From contig JBGLNJ010000001.1 in assembly GCA_041300525.1 (NCBI GenBank), forward strand, positions 186,001 through 250,000: DNA of 64,000 bases. Reading direction: 5' to 3'. A program made the translations under genes and the position numbers. Below, piece by piece: positions 63,759-64,000 of the stretch (the stretch's first letter is position 1; each line of letters opens with the position of its first letter). Below the pieces are notes generated by a model, which was given only the letters and a program-made list of their open reading frames with translations, was not told where the DNA came from and did not search any database. Source of the DNA: JBGLNJ01 sp041300525. GTDB lineage: Bacteria > Chloroflexota > Anaerolineae > Fen-1058.

Positions 63759-64000
63759 TTATTCGATATAATCTTTGAGGCTGTGCTCAACCGCATAAGC
63801 GGCTGCTTCGGCCCGATTGGTGAGGTGAAGTTTGCTGAGGATGGAAGAGACATAGTTGCGCACAGTGCCTTCGCCGAGGAAAAGCACCTGGGCGATCTCG
63901 CGGTTCGTCTTGCCCACGGCCACCTGCGCCAGCACACGGAGTTCTTGATCCGTCAACTCGGTGAACGCAGCGGCTTCGTCTTTGCGGGCGGCTTCGCGCA
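63759..64000 (-). CDS. C-terminal part of a LuxR/NarL-type response regulator (partial)
   Basis: The gene enters from the right edge. The visible part is a full LuxR-type helix-turn-helix: LTDQELRVLAQVAVGKTNRE, LGEGTVRNYVSSILSKL, then AAAYAVEHSLKDYIE-stop. The receiver domain, if any, is outside. Ending 40 bp before the napC-like gene, it may control the two cytochromes. Confidence 0.85.
   Translation of the reverse strand, partial: REAARKDEAAAFTELTDQELRVLAQVAVGKTNREIAQVLFLGEGTVRNYVSSILSKLHLTNRAEAAAYAVEHSLKDYIE

Overview
The window looks like a chromosomal piece of a GC-rich Chloroflexota bacterium, probably Anaerolineae-like. The evidence is by eye. Secreted proteins carry the short YLPL(V/I/M) tract typical of that phylum (C25 peptidase, SGNH protein). 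NuoC and NuoD are fused, RpoC has a long charged insertion, and C25/C11 peptidases and GAF-rich signalling proteins are present. No rRNA, tRNA or CRISPR was recognised.

Layout. 0-9 kb: a lipid acyltransferase start, cytidylate kinase fused to a methyltransferase, RluB, a secreted C25 peptidase, a broken Roadblock/GH13 chimera and LysA. 9-12.5 kb: two ABC-2 permeases and a histidine kinase. 12.5-19 kb: rpoC standing without rpoB, a J-domain protein and a polysaccharide deacetylase. 19-25 kb: cyclase, DUF3786 protein, glycosyltransferase, orphan AbrB-type protein, then a truncated DNA methylase abutting a truncated HdrA. 25-29 kb: DUF574 methyltransferase, a decayed E2 gene, a HEPN/MNT toxin-antitoxin pair and LpdA. 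29-36 kb: C11 peptidase, a duplicated 470-bp LysM locus flanking a large secreted SGNH protein. 36-41 kb: a predicted Mn2+ (yybP-ykoY) riboswitch in front of an M50 protease and a P-type cation ATPase, then PIG-L. 41-46 kb: GlcD, Dus, RicT and GlcF. 46-51 kb: DUF2283, Mrp, NuoI, NuoCD and NuoB. 51-57 kb: SufR-like regulator, A-type Fe-S carrier, B12-binding radical SAM protein, GAF-cyclase, a Cys-rich mini-protein and an LPLTG-type surface protein. 57.5-61.7 kb: a lower-GC accessory stretch of gene scraps and small enzymes. 61.8-64 kb: an HAO-like multihaem cytochrome, a NapC/NirT quinol oxidase and the end of a LuxR-type regulator.

Functional links. The riboswitch, protease and ATPase look like one metal-export operon. 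SufR, the Fe-S carrier and Mrp fit iron-sulfur homeostasis, serving the many Fe-S proteins here (Nuo, GlcF, HdrA, radical SAM). The two cytochromes form a membrane-to-exterior electron route, probably to nitrogen oxides or hydroxylamine.

Two things stand out beyond normal genes. First, there is a high density of abrupt junctions between unrelated gene pieces (about 1.08, 6.0, 23.35, 26.2, 40.54, 57.6 and 61.43 kb), some with microhomology. Second, there are many short perfect palindromes between genes. The junctions are either real non-homologous rearrangement or assembly chimerism, and the sequence alone cannot decide which.
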